Shown here piece after piece: positions 5,439-5,637 of a stretch of DNA of 5,637 nt. The first letter of the stretch is position 1. Each line of letters starts with the position of its first letter. The stretch covers positions 1 through 5,637 of the forward strand of contig JAFGOB010000081.1 in assembly GCA_016926695.1 (NCBI GenBank), written 5' to 3'. Made by a program: the position numbers and the translations under genes. Source of the stretch: Dehalococcoidales bacterium (GTDB lineage: Bacteria > Chloroflexota > Dehalococcoidia > Dehalococcoidales > UBA3254). The notes under the pieces are model-generated. The model saw only the letters and a list, made by a program, of their open reading frames with translations. It made no database searches and was not told where the DNA came from.

Positions 5439-5637
5439 TTAGGGGGTAAGAAGGTCACCCCCCTCAGGCTCAATGGAACGGGAGACGGGACTCGGACCCG
5501 CGACAACCTGCTTGGAAGTAAGAACGTGATGTCCCGTTGCGTTTAGCTTCGCCACCACCAGGTCGGCGAGCCTGTCCATAGTCTTCGGTGACAGGGAGGC
5601 AAGCAGTCTTTCAGGCTCGGGGTCTAAGAGGCGTTTC
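5439..5637 (-). CDS. C-terminal end of an unidentified ORF, running off the window
   Basis: On the minus strand a frame starting at 5636 is open for 65 codons to a TAA at 5441-5439, while the other two minus frames are stopped early. The visible protein begins KRLLDPEPERLLASLSPKT and continues with a likely helix (MDRLADLVVAKL). Its basic tail then changes into a Ser/Pro-rich stretch ending EGGDLLTP. The tail from about Ser41 to Ser54 is encoded by the tRNA-Gly-like fragment at 5474-5518, so the natural C-terminus may have been replaced or extended by that sequence. GC content, including third positions (about 60%), is higher than in the operon. I do not recognise the family. A recombinase or other mobile-element protein is possible from context but not shown. 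It could also be a chance open frame. Confidence 0.45.
   Translation of the reverse strand, partial: KRLLDPEPERLLASLSPKTMDRLADLVVAKLNATGHHVLTSKQVVAGPSPVSRSIEPEGGDLLTP
5474..5518 (-). pseudogene. 3' half of a tRNA-Gly(UCC) gene (remnant or att site)
   Basis: Read on the minus strand this stretch matches the 3' part of a bacterial tRNA-Gly(UCC). It has an anticodon loop CTTCCAA (anticodon UCC), the 3' anticodon stem GCAGG, a five-base variable region, and a T-arm with stem GCGGG/CCCGT and loop TCCGAGT. The acceptor 3' strand CTCCCGT and TCCA follow. The 5' half is not a tRNA: no CCTGC partner for the anticodon stem and no D-arm are present, only 29 nt where about 41 are expected. T55, nearly invariant, is C. 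ACGGGAC at 5537-5531 could pair with the acceptor strand at six of seven positions, a possible trace of a deleted 5' half. It is probably either a decayed tRNA or the duplicated tRNA end left by integration of an element. Confidence 0.65.

Noticed and set aside
5474..5537. Functional tRNA-Gly or D-armless tRNA
   Set aside because: The 5' side of the anticodon stem cannot pair with GCAGG, the D-arm is absent, one acceptor pair is mismatched and T55 is changed. Only the 3' half is tRNA-like.

Overview
The window carries one tightly packed operon on the minus strand. It is transcribed right to left and devoted to making amidated aminoacyl-tRNA (Asn-tRNA-Asn and possibly Gln-tRNA-Gln). The gene order is aspS::gatC (one fused ORF), then gatA, then gatB. 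The fused aspS-gatC overlaps gatA by 4 bp (ATGA), and only 2 bp separate gatA from gatB. The AspRS-GatC fusion together with roughly 47% GC by eye suggests a member of the Dehalococcoidia (Chloroflexota), where I recall bifunctional AspS/GatC proteins being annotated. This placement is inference, with moderate confidence.

Layout. Positions 1-422 are an AT-rich stretch downstream of gatB with no convincing gene but several strong inverted repeats and weak terminator-like hairpins. Positions 423-1862 are gatB, 1865-3082 a highly divergent gatA, and 3079-5202 aspS-gatC. Positions 5203-5438 are the AT-rich leader and promoter region of the operon, with a plausible promoter and two short palindromes placed like operators. 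Positions 5439-5637 are GC-richer and hold the C-terminal end of another minus-strand ORF that runs off the window. Its last codons read through a degenerate copy of the 3' half of a tRNA-Gly(UCC) gene, a pattern typical of an integration (att) scar or a tRNA remnant.

How the genes fit together. A nondiscriminating AspRS charges tRNA-Asn with Asp. GatB phosphorylates the misacylated Asp (or Glu), GatC holds the complex together, and GatA normally hydrolyses Gln to supply ammonia. Here GatC is covalently attached to AspRS, so synthetase and transamidase would form a built-in transamidosome.

The most unusual feature is that GatA (405 aa) has lost the whole Ser-cisSer-Lys amidase apparatus: the Lys motif is changed, the Gly/Ser-rich loop is deleted, and the nucleophile position is replaced. 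Its reading frame and C-terminal half remain intact. GatB keeps its kinase residues but has lost the hallmark DYRYFPEPDL segment. The operon may therefore encode a glutaminase-dead transamidosome that uses free ammonia or a partner amidase, or a paralogous complex with a different job.
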